A DNA stretch of 64,000 nt from Cyanobium sp. PCC 7001 (GTDB taxonomy: Bacteria > Cyanobacteriota > Cyanobacteriia > PCC-6307 > Cyanobiaceae): assembly GCF_000155635.1 (NCBI RefSeq), contig NZ_DS990556.1, positions 1,233,051 through 1,297,050 on the forward strand, written 5' to 3'. Made by a program: the position numbers and the translations under genes. Of the stretch, positions 26,931 through 35,738 are shown piece after piece (the first letter of the stretch is position 1; each line of letters opens with the position of its first letter). The notes beneath the pieces are model-generated. The model saw only the letters and a list, made by a program, of their open reading frames with translations, ran no database searches and was not told the origin of the DNA.

Positions 26931-28385
26931 TCAGGCCACGGCCATGGCGGCCTGCTTGTAGGCCACCTCCACCACCTCACTGAGGGTGGGATGGGTGTGC
27001 ACCTCGCTGGCCAGCTGCACCACACTCTGGCGGCGCGCCACGGCGTTGGCGATCTCCTGAATCAGGTCGGCGGCATGCAGGCCGTAGATGTGGGCGCCCA
27101 GCACTTCACCGGTGGCCTTGTTGAACAGCAGCTTCATCAGACCATCGCTCTCGAGCTCCGCCAGGGCCTTGGAGTTGGCCTTGAAATAGCTGCGCACGCT
27201 GCCCAGCTCGAAGCCATCCTTCGCCGCTAGCGCCTTGGCCTCCGCCTCGCTCAGGCCCACCGAGCTGATCTCGGGGTGGGTGAAGGTGGCGGCCGGGATG
27301 GAGCGATAGTCGATCCGCCTGCCGTGGCCGAGGATGTTGTCGATGGCCACGGTGCCCTGGGCAGCAGCGGTGTGGGCCAGCATCATCTTTCCGGTCACAT
27401 CGCCCACGGCCCAGAGATGGGGCACGGGCTCACCCCCCACCAGTACGCGCATGTGGTCGTCCACGGGAATGAAGCCGCGCTCGGTTTCCACCCCCACGGC
27501 CGCCAGGTTGAGTTCGCCGCTGCTGGGCACGCGGCCGGTGGCCACCAGCACCGCGTCCACCTCCAGGGTTTCCACCAACTCCTTGGTCTGCATGTCGGCC
27601 AGCTCGATGGTCACCGGACAACCGGGGGTGACCTTGCGGGCCAGCACGCCTGCCCTGGCGTCGATGTCGCGGCCGTCGATCAGGTGGCGGGCAGCGATCT
27701 TGGCGATGTCGGGATCGAAGGTGGGCATCACCCGATCGAGGGCCTCAATCATGGTGACCTCACAGCCCAGGGCGGTGTACACATCGGCGAACTCCAGGCC
27801 GATGTAGCCGCTGCCGATGATGGCCAGCCAGCGGGGCAGCCACTCCAGGCTCACGGCCTCGTCGCTGGTGAACACGGTGCGGCCGTCGGTCTCGATGCCG
27901 CGGGGCACGAACGGCTCGGACCCGGTGGCCAGGATCACGTCACGGGCGCTGTAGGTGCGCTCCACGCCGCTGCCGCTCTCCCGCACGGTCACCTGCTGAT
28001 GGCCCGCCAGGCGCCCTTTGCCCCGCAGGATGGTGGCGCCGGCCCGCTCCAGGGTCTTGGTGAGGTTGGTGCGGATCGTGGCCACCAGCTGGTTGGCGTG
28101 ATCGGCGATCTTCTGGCGCTCGAAGCGCACCGGGGCGGCGTGGATGCCGAAGCCGGCCAGGTGCTCGGCATCGGCCAGCTCCCGCACCCGGCCGCTGGCG
28201 GCCAGCAGGGCCTTGGAGGGCACACAGCCGCGGTTCACGCAGGTGCCGCCCATGTCACGCCCTTCGACGATCGCCACCGTCAGCCCGTGCTCCGCCGCGT
28301 GCTTGGCCGCATCGAAACCGCCGTAGCCGGCGCCGATCACGATCACGTCGAAGTCGAAGGCGGCTGTGGAGGGGGCGTCGCTCAC
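26931..28385 (-). CDS. lpdA: Dihydrolipoyl dehydrogenase
   Basis: A 484-residue flavoprotein disulfide reductase. The FAD site is GAGYGG (about 18-23), the redox pair is Cys49/Cys54 in GGTCVNRGCVPSK, the NAD site is GSGYIGLEFA and the C-terminal HTHPTLSE holds the base that pairs with the other subunit. It is the E3 of pyruvate dehydrogenase and of the glycine cleavage system. It comes 49 bp after the trmH-type gene and leads into trpC. Confidence 0.95.
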   Translation of the reverse strand: MSDAPSTAAFDFDVIVIGAGYGGFDAAKHAAEHGLTVAIVEGRDMGGTCVNRGCVPSKALLAASGRVRELADAEHLAGFGIHAAPVRFERQKIADHANQLVATIRTNLTKTLERAGATILRGKGRLAGHQQVTVRESGSGVERTYSARDVILATGSEPFVPRGIETDGRTVFTSDEAVSLEWLPRWLAIIGSGYIGLEFADVYTALGCEVTMIEALDRVMPTFDPDIAKIAARHLIDGRDIDARAGVLARKVTPGCPVTIELADMQTKELVETLEVDAVLVATGRVPSSGELNLAAVGVETERGFIPVDDHMRVLVGGEPVPHLWAVGDVTGKMMLAHTAAAQGTVAIDNILGHGRRIDYRSIPAATFTHPEISSVGLSEAEAKALAAKDGFELGSVRSYFKANSKALAELESDGLMKLLFNKATGEVLGAHIYGLHAADLIQEIANAVARRQSVVQLASEVHTHPTLSEVVEVAYKQAAMAVA

Positions 28386-28434
28386 CGGGGGCCGTGCTCA
28401 GGTGGGGGCATTCTCCCCCGTGACCGGTCCGGCG

Positions 28435-29292
28435 TCAGTCCAGCGGCTGCGGGAGCTGCTGGGGATCCTGCTGCTGCTGACGCAGGCGCTCCAGCAGCAG
28501 CGGGGCGGCGGCCACCGCCACATTGAGCGACTCCACCGCCGCGCTGTGGGGGATCGTGACGCGGTGGGTGGCCCGCTGCAGCAGCTGCCCGGAGAGGCCG
28601 GCGCCCTCCTGGCCCAGCAGCAGCACCGTGGGCCGTTGCCAGTCCAGCTGCCAGTAGGGGATGGCGCCTGCCTGGGGTGGAACGGTGGCCACCACCTGCA
28701 GGGCTTCGGAGCCTGTCTCGGCGGTGCGGGCGGCGAGCTCCCCGAGCTGGTGCAGCAGCGTCTCGCGACTGCCCCGCTGCAAGGGCAGGGCCAGGGCCGC
28801 CCCGGCCGAGGCCCGCAGCGCCTTGGGCTGGAGGGGATCGGCCCCCTCGGCCAACCACAGCGCCTCCACGCCGGCGGCCAGAGCCGTGCGCATCAACGTG
28901 CCCAGATTGCCCGGATCCTGCACCCCATCGAGGGCGAGAACCAGCCGTGCCGTCGCCGGCCCCCAGCCGGCGGGCGGGGTCGGCAGGGCGGCCACCACCC
29001 CATCGGGGTGGTCGGTGGTGGCGACGGCGGCGAGCACCTCCTCGGTGACGGTGGTGATGGCGACACCAGCGCGGATGGCGCCGAGGGTGGGGGCATGGTT
29101 CCGCTGCCACATCCCTGTGGCCAGCAGATGGGCAGGCTCCAGGCCCAGCCGCAGGGCCTCCTGGAGCAGGTGGGTGCCTTCGAGCAGCACCAACCCCTGT
29201 TCGCGGCGCCCCTTGGCGGTGTGGAGCTGCCGAAGCCGCTTCACCAGCGGATTCCGCCGGCTGCTGATCAGTGGCTCAGCCGCAGCGCTCAC
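28435..29292 (-). CDS. TrmH/SpoU family RNA methyltransferase
   Basis: A 285-residue protein. The N-terminal 110 residues form a substrate-binding domain (RRNPLVKRLRQLHTAKGRR) and the rest a SPOUT fold with motif I GVQDPGNLGTLMRTA, motif II LLLGQEGAGLS and motif III HSAAVESLNVAVAAA. It should add a 2'-O-methyl group to rRNA or tRNA using S-adenosylmethionine; the target nucleotide is not predictable. It is the first of three minus-strand genes leading to lpdA and trpC. Confidence 0.9.
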   Translation of the reverse strand: MSAAAEPLISSRRNPLVKRLRQLHTAKGRREQGLVLLEGTHLLQEALRLGLEPAHLLATGMWQRNHAPTLGAIRAGVAITTVTEEVLAAVATTDHPDGVVAALPTPPAGWGPATARLVLALDGVQDPGNLGTLMRTALAAGVEALWLAEGADPLQPKALRASAGAALALPLQRGSRETLLHQLGELAARTAETGSEALQVVATVPPQAGAIPYWQLDWQRPTVLLLGQEGAGLSGQLLQRATHRVTIPHSAAVESLNVAVAAAPLLLERLRQQQQDPQQLPQPLD

Positions 29293-29310
29293 GGCAGGGT
29301 TCCGGCGCGG

Positions 29311-29559
29311 TCAGAAGCGTTCGCGGCGGCGCACCCGCATCGCCTCGTGCATGACGATGTCATCGGCCTGGAGCTCCAGCCCCTTCACGGCCGCCACCTC
29401 GCCCTTGATGCCCTCGGCCCGCAGGTTCTCGATCAGCTTGCTGACAACAATGTCTTCGACCGTGGTCTGGTCGAGGCTGTCAGGGGTGAGACTCTCCAGA
29501 AACTTGCCCACCTTCGAGGCGACCACCTCGGAGGAATTGGAAATATTGAGGAGAATCAT
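29311..29559 (-). CDS. Conserved small protein of unknown function (82 aa)
   Basis: I place the start at the ATG at 29559, giving 82 residues beginning MILLNISNSSEVVASKVGKF. The frame runs upstream only through the tRNA-Leu gene. It looks like a mixed alpha/beta cytosolic protein with a basic C-terminus (RVRRRERF), and its codon use resembles that of its neighbours. I do not recognise the family. It sits between tRNA-Leu and the trmH-type gene, 18 bp from the latter. Confidence 0.65.
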   Translation of the reverse strand: MILLNISNSSEVVASKVGKFLESLTPDSLDQTTVEDIVVSKLIENLRAEGIKGEVAAVKGLELQADDIVMHEAMRVRRRERF

Positions 29560-29571
29560 GGGTTGTGAAAG

Positions 29572-29655
29572 TGCGGATGGGGAGACTTGAACTCCCACGA
29601 CATTGCTGCCACTAGTACCTGAAACTAGCGCGTCTACCAATTCCGCCACATCCGC
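29572..29655 (-). tRNA. tRNA-Leu (CAG anticodon)
   Basis: Read on the minus strand, GCGGATG (5') pairs with CATCCGC at the 3' end. The anticodon stem CTAGT/ACTAG closes the loop TTCAGGT, giving CAG. A long variable arm and the T-loop TTCAAGT fit a class II leucine tRNA. CCA is not encoded. Ends were set by the acceptor stem. Confidence 0.95.
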
Positions 29656-29792
29656 GTGGCCGTCGCGCTGCGACCCGGAAACGATACGGCATCACCCCCC
29701 GCCCCTAGCCAGTTCCGGCGGCGGCCGTCTGGACGGTCTCACGATTTGTTGTCAAGATGCCGCCACAAGGGCGCCGGAACAGGCTGGGAATC

Positions 29793-31154
29793 ATGAGTCT
29801 TCTTGCTGTTCCGGCCGCCGATGCTGCCACCGATGCCCCCGACCCCCAGTTGCTGATCGCCGGCGGCCGGCGCCTGGAGGGAGAAGTGAAGGTGAGTGGC
29901 GCCAAGAATTCCGCCCTGGTGCTGATGGCGGCCTGCCTGCTCACCCGCGAGCCGATGCGCCTGCGGAATGTGCCGCCGCTCACCGACATCACCGGCATGG
30001 GCGAGATGCTCGAGAGCCTGGGTGGCCGGGTGCATCGCCACAACGACACCCTGGAGCTGGATGGCTCCGACATCCACAGCGCCACCGCTCCCTATGAGCT
30101 GGTGAACAGCCTGCGGGCCAGTTTCTTCTGCATCGGCCCCCTCCTCGCCCGCATGGGCATGGCCAAGGTTCCCCTCCCCGGTGGCTGCCAGATCGGCACC
30201 CGGCCGGTGATCGAGCACGTGAAGGGGCTCAAGGCTCTCGGTGCCCAGGTGACGATCGAGCACGGCGTGGTGACAGCCGTGGTGCCGGGTCAGGGGCATC
30301 GCCTGCGGGGCAGCCGCATCCACCTGGACTGCCCCAGCGTCGGCGCCACCGAAACGCTGATGATGGCGGCGGCTCTGGCCGACGGCGAGACCGTGATCGA
30401 CAACGCCGCCCAGGAGCCTGAGGTGGTGGACCTGGCCGGCCTCCTGCTGGCGATGGGGGCCCGAATCCGGGGAGCCGGCACCCCCACCATCACGATCGTG
30501 GGGGTGGAGCGCCTCCACGGCGCCGACTACGCCGTGATCCCCGATCGCATCGAGGCCGGCACGCTGCTGCTGGCCGCAGCCATCACCCGCTCGTGCCTGC
30601 GGGTGACGCCCGTGATCCCCGAGCACCTCGGCGCCGTGCTCACCAAGCTCGAGGAAGCCGGTTGCCGCATCGAGCACGACGGCCTCGGCCTCACCCTCAC
30701 GGCAAGCGAGATCCACGCGGTGGACCTGCGCACCCAGCCCTTCCCCGGTTTCCCCACCGATCTCCAGGCTCCGTTCATGAGCCTGCTGGCCACGGCCCGC
30801 GGCACCAGCGTGATCACCGAGAACATCTTCGAGAACCGTCTGCAGCACGTGGCCGAGCTGCAGCGCATGGGTGCCGCGATCCGGATGCAGAGCAACACGG
30901 CCTTCGTGGAGGGGGTGCCCCGGCTCAGTGGCGCTCCCGTGCAAGGCACGGATCTGCGCGCCTCGGCCGCCATGGTGCTCGCCGGTCTGGCCGCCGAAGG
31001 CATCACCACCGTGCGGGGCCTCGACTACCTCGACCGGGGCTACGCCGGTCTGGAAACCAAGCTCGCCGCCGTGGGCGCCTCGATCCAGCGGGTCGGCAGC
31101 GCCACGGCCAGCACCTCTGCCACCGTCAAGCCCGACACCCCCGTCGCCGCCTAA
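29793..31154 (+). CDS. murA: UDP-N-acetylglucosamine 1-carboxyvinyltransferase
   Basis: A 453-residue enolpyruvyl transferase for the first committed step of peptidoglycan synthesis. Lys38-Asn39 ([12 protein letters not shown]) and the catalytic Cys132 in PLPGGCQIG are intact, so the enzyme should be fosfomycin-sensitive. The repeated inside-out alpha/beta blocks and [13 protein letters not shown] are as expected. I chose the ATG at 29793; a start 12 codons earlier is possible. The tRNA-Leu(CAA) gene follows 12 bp after the stop. Confidence 0.95.
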   Translation: MSLLAVPAADAATDAPDPQLLIAGGRRLEGEVKVSGAKNSALVLMAACLLTREPMRLRNVPPLTDITGMGEMLESLGGRVHRHNDTLELDGSDIHSATAPYELVNSLRASFFCIGPLLARMGMAKVPLPGGCQIGTRPVIEHVKGLKALGAQVTIEHGVVTAVVPGQGHRLRGSRIHLDCPSVGATETLMMAAALADGETVIDNAAQEPEVVDLAGLLLAMGARIRGAGTPTITIVGVERLHGADYAVIPDRIEAGTLLLAAAITRSCLRVTPVIPEHLGAVLTKLEEAGCRIEHDGLGLTLTASEIHAVDLRTQPFPGFPTDLQAPFMSLLATARGTSVITENIFENRLQHVAELQRMGAAIRMQSNTAFVEGVPRLSGAPVQGTDLRASAAMVLAGLAAEGITTVRGLDYLDRGYAGLETKLAAVGASIQRVGSATASTSATVKPDTPVAA

Positions 31155-31166
31155 GCTCTGGCACAG

Positions 31167-31248
31167 GGGAGCGTGCCGGAATTGGTAGACGGACTCGACT
31201 CAAAATCGAGCGCCTTCGGGCATGTGGGTTCAAGTCCCACCGCTCCTA
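31167..31248 (+). tRNA. tRNA-Leu (CAA anticodon)
   Basis: GGGAGCG at the 5' end pairs with CGCTCCT (first pair G-U). The stem CTCGA/TCGAG closes the loop CTCAAAA, giving anticodon CAA. A variable arm (CGCCTTCGGGCA) and T-loop TTCAAGT follow. CCA is not encoded. The discriminator A at 31248 is also the first base of the ATG used for argD. Confidence 0.95.
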
Positions 31249-32525
31249 TGGACCCGGGCATCGCCCATTCCGGCAGCAAGGCTGAGGAAAGCGCCGGCCA
31301 GAGCACCATCGCAGCGGCTGGCAGCGCGGTGATGGACACCTATGCCCGGTTCCCGATCAGCCTCAGCCGCGGGCGGGGCGTGTGGGTGTGGGACGAAGAC
31401 GGCAAACGCTACCTGGACTGCGTGGCCGGCATCGCCGTCTGCACCCTGGGCCACAGCGATCCGAGCCTGCGGCGCGCCCTCGGCCGCCAGCTGGGCCGCC
31501 TGCAGCACGTGTCCAACCTCTACCGGATTCCGGAACAGGAGCAGCTCGCCAGCGCCATCGTCGAGCAGAGCTGCTTTGACCGGGTGTTCTTCTGCAACTC
31601 CGGTGCCGAGGCCAACGAGGCCGCCATCAAGCTGGCGCGCAAGCATGGCCAGGTGGTGCGGGGCATCCGCGGCACCACGGAGCGGCCTCCCCTGATCCTC
31701 ACCGCCGAGGCCAGCTTCCACGGCCGCACCCTGGCGGCGGTGACGGCCACGGGCCAGCCCAAGTACCACCAGGGCTTCGCCCCGATGGTGCAGGGCTTCC
31801 GCTACTTCCCCTACAACGACATCGCCGCCTTCGAAGCCCTGCTGGCTGCGGCCGAAGCCGATGGCCCCCAGGTGGCGGCCGTGCTGCTCGAGCCCCTGCA
31901 GGGCGAGGGGGGGGTGCATCCGGGCGATCGCACCTTCTTCCAGCGGGTGCGCCAGCTCTGTGACGCCAAGCAGATCCTGCTGATCTTCGATGAGGTGCAG
32001 ATCGGCGTGGGGCGCAGCGGCCGGCTGTGGGGCTACGAGCAGCTGGGGGTGGAGCCCGATGCCATCACCCTGGCCAAGGGTCTCGGGGGCGGCATCCCGA
32101 TCGGTGCCCTGGCCGTGAAGCAGGCGGTGGACCACTTCCGGCCCGGCGACCACGCCAGCACCTTCGGCGGCAACCCCTTCGCGTGCCGCGCCGGCCTCAC
32201 GGTGCTGGCCGAGATCCGGCGGCGCCGACTGCTCGATCACGTGCAGCGGATGGGGGAGCTGCTGCGGCAGGAGCTCGGTGCCCTGGTGGCCCGCCACCCC
32301 GCCCAGCTGGCGGGCGTGCGGGGCTGGGGATTGCTGCAGGGACTGGTGCTCAAGGACGGGGGCCCCACCGCGCCTGAACTGGTGAAGGGTGCCCTGGCTC
32401 AGGGCCTGCTGGTGGTGCCCGCCGGCCCCGGGGTGGTGCGCTTCGTGCCACCGCTCACGATCCAGGCCCGCCAGCTGCGCCAGGCCGTGCTGCTGCTGGA
32501 ACGGGCCCTGGTGCACCTCGGCTGA
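31248..32525 (+). CDS. argD: Acetylornithine aminotransferase
   Basis: A 425-residue class III aminotransferase with the PLP lysine Lys277 (ITLAKGLGGG), the cofactor aspartate Asp248 (IFDEVQIGVGRSG) and FCNSGAEANEAAIK. It converts N-acetylglutamate semialdehyde to N-acetylornithine in arginine synthesis and may also serve in lysine synthesis. The first ATG at 31248 overlaps the last base of the tRNA-Leu gene. An ATG at 31332, just before TYARFPI where family similarity begins, is a serious alternative and would avoid the overlap. Confidence 0.93.
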   Translation: MDPGIAHSGSKAEESAGQSTIAAAGSAVMDTYARFPISLSRGRGVWVWDEDGKRYLDCVAGIAVCTLGHSDPSLRRALGRQLGRLQHVSNLYRIPEQEQLASAIVEQSCFDRVFFCNSGAEANEAAIKLARKHGQVVRGIRGTTERPPLILTAEASFHGRTLAAVTATGQPKYHQGFAPMVQGFRYFPYNDIAAFEALLAAAEADGPQVAAVLLEPLQGEGGVHPGDRTFFQRVRQLCDAKQILLIFDEVQIGVGRSGRLWGYEQLGVEPDAITLAKGLGGGIPIGALAVKQAVDHFRPGDHASTFGGNPFACRAGLTVLAEIRRRRLLDHVQRMGELLRQELGALVARHPAQLAGVRGWGLLQGLVLKDGGPTAPELVKGALAQGLLVVPAGPGVVRFVPPLTIQARQLRQAVLLLERALVHLG

Positions 32526-32541
32526 GGGCTCCGGGGAGGGC

Positions 32542-33753
32542 GTGGATGACTTCTCCGACCTGATCCAGCCCTTCAGCCGCCGGGGGGTGGACCTCGGCCT
32601 CGATCGTCTTCAGGCAGCGCTGGCGGATCTCGGCCATCCGGAGCGGCGCTTCGCCGCCGTGCAGGTGGCCGGCACCAACGGCAAGGGATCGATCTGCACC
32701 CTGGTGCATCAGGCCCTGCTTGCCGCCGGCATCCGCACCGGGCTCTACACCTCGCCCCATCTGGTGAGCTGGACGGAGCGCATCCGCCTCGGCCCGGATG
32801 CCATCTCGGACGCCGCCCTGCGCACCCACCTGGAGGCAGCAACCCCGGCAGCCCGCCGCCACAACCTCACCCCCTTCGAGCTGGTGACCGCCGCGGCTTT
32901 CCTGGCCTTCGCTGCCGCCAAGCTGGAGCTGGTGGTGCTGGAGGTGGGGCTGGGGGGGCGGCTGGACGCCACCACCTGCCATCCCGATCGCCGCGTGGTG
33001 GGGTTCGCCAGCATCGGCCTGGACCACGCCGAAGTCCTGGGCCCGGATGTGGCCAGCATCGCCCGCGAAAAGGCGGGGGTGCTGGCGCCGGGCGCCGTGG
33101 CGATCAGCGCGTCCCAGGCCCCGGCAGTGCAGGCGGTGCTGGACTCGGAAGCCCGGCGGCAGGGGGCCAGCCTGATCTGGGTGGACCCCCTGGATAGGGA
33201 GCAGTGGGCCCTCGGGCTGCCCGGCGAGGTGCAGAGCCGCAACGGCGCCGTGGCCCTGGGCCTGCTGCAAGCCCTCGCCCGTCAGGGGTGGGACATTCCG
33301 GAGGCGGCGATCCGCCGCGGTTTCGCCACCGCCCGCTGGCCCGGGCGGCTGCAGCGGGTGCACTGGCGCGGCCTGCCGCTGCTGCTCGACGGTGCCCACA
33401 ACCCTCCGGCGGCAGCCGTGCTCCGGGCCGAACTCGACCGCCACGGCCCCCGCCATGGGCTGCCGGCCGGACCGCGCCGCTGGGTGCTGGGTCTGCTGGC
33501 CAACAAGGAGGCCCCGCAGATCGTGGCCAACCTGCTGGCGCCGGGCGATCGGGCCTGGATCGTGCCGGTACCGGGCCATGCCTCGTGGTCGATCGCGGCC
33601 CTGCAGGACGCCCTCGACGTTGACCTGGCCAGCCGGCTCCAGCCGGCGGCGTGCCTTGAGGAGGCCCTGCAGGCAGCGGCGCCGGGCCCGATCCCCGTGG
33701 CGGGCTCGCTCTATCTGATCGGTCACCTTCTGGCGGCGATCGCGTCAGAGTGA
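32542..33753 (+). CDS. folC: Folylpolyglutamate synthase / dihydrofolate synthase
   Basis: A 403-residue Mur-ligase-like enzyme with the P-loop VAGTNGKGS near residues 42-50, TSPHLVSWTERIR, and LLLDGAHNP in the C-terminal half. It adds glutamate to folates and probably also makes dihydrofolate from dihydropteroate. The GTG at 32542 is favoured because GGGGAGGG lies about six bases upstream and family similarity begins within a few residues. It follows argD by 16 bp. Confidence 0.92.
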   Translation: MDDFSDLIQPFSRRGVDLGLDRLQAALADLGHPERRFAAVQVAGTNGKGSICTLVHQALLAAGIRTGLYTSPHLVSWTERIRLGPDAISDAALRTHLEAATPAARRHNLTPFELVTAAAFLAFAAAKLELVVLEVGLGGRLDATTCHPDRRVVGFASIGLDHAEVLGPDVASIAREKAGVLAPGAVAISASQAPAVQAVLDSEARRQGASLIWVDPLDREQWALGLPGEVQSRNGAVALGLLQALARQGWDIPEAAIRRGFATARWPGRLQRVHWRGLPLLLDGAHNPPAAAVLRAELDRHGPRHGLPAGPRRWVLGLLANKEAPQIVANLLAPGDRAWIVPVPGHASWSIAALQDALDVDLASRLQPAACLEEALQAAAPGPIPVAGSLYLIGHLLAAIASE

Positions 33754-33777
33754 AGGCACTGCCCGGAGGGACGCCCC

Positions 33778-34320
33778 GTGACCACCATCCCTGCCCGCCT
33801 GCCCTCGGTTCTGCGTCGCCTTCGGTGGATGGTTGACGCCCTGGCCCGCCTGGCTCTGCTGCTTGTGCTGGCCTGGTGCCTGGGGGGCGCGCCGGCGCCC
33901 GCAGCAGCGGAGTTCTCGGGCGTGGACTACACCCTCACCAACCAGAACGAACAGGATTTCAGCGGCCAGGACCTGGCCAACACCTCCTTCGCCGGCGCGG
34001 CCGGGCGCCACGCCGACTTCTCGGGGGCGAACCTGCACGGGGCGATCCTCACCCAGGCGGCGTTCCCGGAGGCGAGCTTCGCCGGAGCCGATCTCAGCGG
34101 CGTGCTGATGGACAAGGTGGACTTCTCCGGGGCCGATTTCACCGGCGCCGACCTGAGCGACGTGATCGCCTCCGGCAGCAACTTCAGCGGTGCCACCGTG
34201 ACCAACGCCGACTTCACCGGCGCCCTGATCGATCGGGTCGACCAGCGCCTGCTCTGCCGTGATGCCGAGGGCACCCACCCGCTCACCGGTGCCGACACGC
34301 GCCTCAGCCTCGGCTGCTGA
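33778..34320 (+). CDS. Secreted/lumenal pentapeptide-repeat protein
   Basis: A 180-residue protein starting at GTG 33778 with a basic N-terminus, a hydrophobic core (about 22-38) and an AxA-type cleavage site near residue 44. Residues about 58-150 hold about nine pentapeptide repeats of the A(D/N)F/L form (ADFSGANLHGA, ADLSGVLMDK, ADFTGADLSD), which build a right-handed quadrilateral helix. A disulfide may link the cysteines in LLCRDAEG and SLGC. It resembles the thylakoid lumen TL15/TL17 type proteins; function unknown. Confidence 0.82.
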   Translation: MTTIPARLPSVLRRLRWMVDALARLALLLVLAWCLGGAPAPAAAEFSGVDYTLTNQNEQDFSGQDLANTSFAGAAGRHADFSGANLHGAILTQAAFPEASFAGADLSGVLMDKVDFSGADFTGADLSDVIASGSNFSGATVTNADFTGALIDRVDQRLLCRDAEGTHPLTGADTRLSLGC

Positions 34321-34324
34321 GCAA

Positions 34325-35737
34325 TCAGCTGGAGCGCCGCTCCAGCCAGCCGCGCAGCTTGCCCGGGTTGAGCAGGCCGGCGGGGTCGTAGGCCGCCTTG
34401 GCGGCCACCTGATCGGCATCGATCACGCCGAGGCCCCCGTCCTCCACCGTGATCGTGTGGGGATTGAAGATCAGCGCGCCCAGCTGCCGGCAGTGGCGCA
34501 TCAGCTCAGCCAGGGCCTCCTCGCCCCGCCAGCGCAGCAGCGGCAGCGCCGCCAGCCGCGGGGCTCCCTGCTGCCGCACCCCCTCCAGGTGCCAGAGGAG
34601 GTCGTCCCCCCAGCGCTGCCTCAACGCGGCCAGACAGGGACCTTCCGGCTGGGGCAGGAGCATCTGCAGGTAGGTCCAGCCCTGCCGCTGGGCGCGCCAG
34701 TGCAGGGTGGTGTGGTTCCAGGTGAGCTCCCGCAGCGGCAGTCCGCGGCTCTCCCCCTGGGGTGCCTGCCAGCGCAGCGTGCCGCCACGGGCCTCCAGCC
34801 AGTCCGGCAGCACCTCCAGGCTGTCGGGGGCAGCCAGCAGCAGCAGACGGTGTTCGCCTGGTGCCGCTACCGGACAGCCCGCCGGCCAGGGGGAGCGGAC
34901 GGCGATCGGAGCCTCCAGCAGGCTGAGGGCGTTGAGCAGCAGGGCCGTGGCGGGCAGGGCGGTGGCGGCGGCGAGGGCCAGGTCCCAGGCCTCGAATCCC
35001 ACCACCAGCTGCTGCCAGGCCACCGCTTCGGTGGTGGGCAGCCGCAGGGCCGTGAGGATGCCGTTGGTGCCGTAGGCATGGTTGAGCGGAGCGCTGGCGG
35101 CCGCGTCGAGCCGCAGCAGCCGGGGCTCGGGTTCCACGGTCACCACCTCCAGGCCGAGCAGGTTGCCGGGGTCGCGCAGGAAGCCCCAGCGCAGCGAGCC
35201 GATGCCACCGGAGCCCCCGGCGATGAAGCCGCCGATGCTGGCGCTGCGGAAGGTGCTGGGCTGGAGGCGCAGGGCCCGGCCGTGGGGAGCCAGCTGCTGG
35301 TCAAGGGCCGCCATCACCAGGCCCGCCTCCACCTCCACCACTCCGGTGCGGGGGTCCAGCTGGCGCAGCCGGTTCAGACCCGAGAGATCCAGCACCACCC
35401 CACCGGCCAGGGGCACGCACTGGCCGTAGTTGCCGGTACCCGTGCCCCGCACGGTGAGGGGCACGCCCTGAAGGGCGCAGACCGCCGCCACGCGCCGCAC
35501 CTGATCCACCGTGGTGGCCCGCGCCGCCAGCTGGGCCCGGCAGCCCCGGAACAGGGGCACCAGCACGGGGGAATAGTCGTGGTAGTCGCGGGAAAGACGC
35601 TCCAGCTCGGCCGGTTGCGCCGCACCGATCAGCTCCAGCTCCGGATCGGTGCGCGCCAGCTCGGCCGCCAGCTCCTGGATCAGTCCGGCGGGGGGCAGGT
35701 CCGCCGCGCTGTCATCGGCACGGGTGGGCATCGGCAT
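34325..35737 (-). CDS. FAD-binding (GlcD-type) oxidoreductase
   Basis: A 470-residue protein of the VAO/GlcD flavin family. The FAD domain has LTVRGTGTGNYGQCVPL and SIGGFIAGGSGGIGSLRWG, where glycolate and lactate oxidases have similar glycine-rich loops. The C-terminal part is a substrate domain ending in AAYDPAGLLNPGKLRG, typical of the family. Substrate not identifiable. It begins one base after the stop of the amidohydrolase gene, so both are almost certainly translated together. The two adjacent ATGs (35737 and 35731) are equally possible. Confidence 0.83.
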   Translation of the reverse strand: MPMPTRADDSAADLPPAGLIQELAAELARTDPELELIGAAQPAELERLSRDYHDYSPVLVPLFRGCRAQLAARATTVDQVRRVAAVCALQGVPLTVRGTGTGNYGQCVPLAGGVVLDLSGLNRLRQLDPRTGVVEVEAGLVMAALDQQLAPHGRALRLQPSTFRSASIGGFIAGGSGGIGSLRWGFLRDPGNLLGLEVVTVEPEPRLLRLDAAASAPLNHAYGTNGILTALRLPTTEAVAWQQLVVGFEAWDLALAAATALPATALLLNALSLLEAPIAVRSPWPAGCPVAAPGEHRLLLLAAPDSLEVLPDWLEARGGTLRWQAPQGESRGLPLRELTWNHTTLHWRAQRQGWTYLQMLLPQPEGPCLAALRQRWGDDLLWHLEGVRQQGAPRLAALPLLRWRGEEALAELMRHCRQLGALIFNPHTITVEDGGLGVIDADQVAAKAAYDPAGLLNPGKLRGWLERRSS

Positions 35738-35738
35738 C

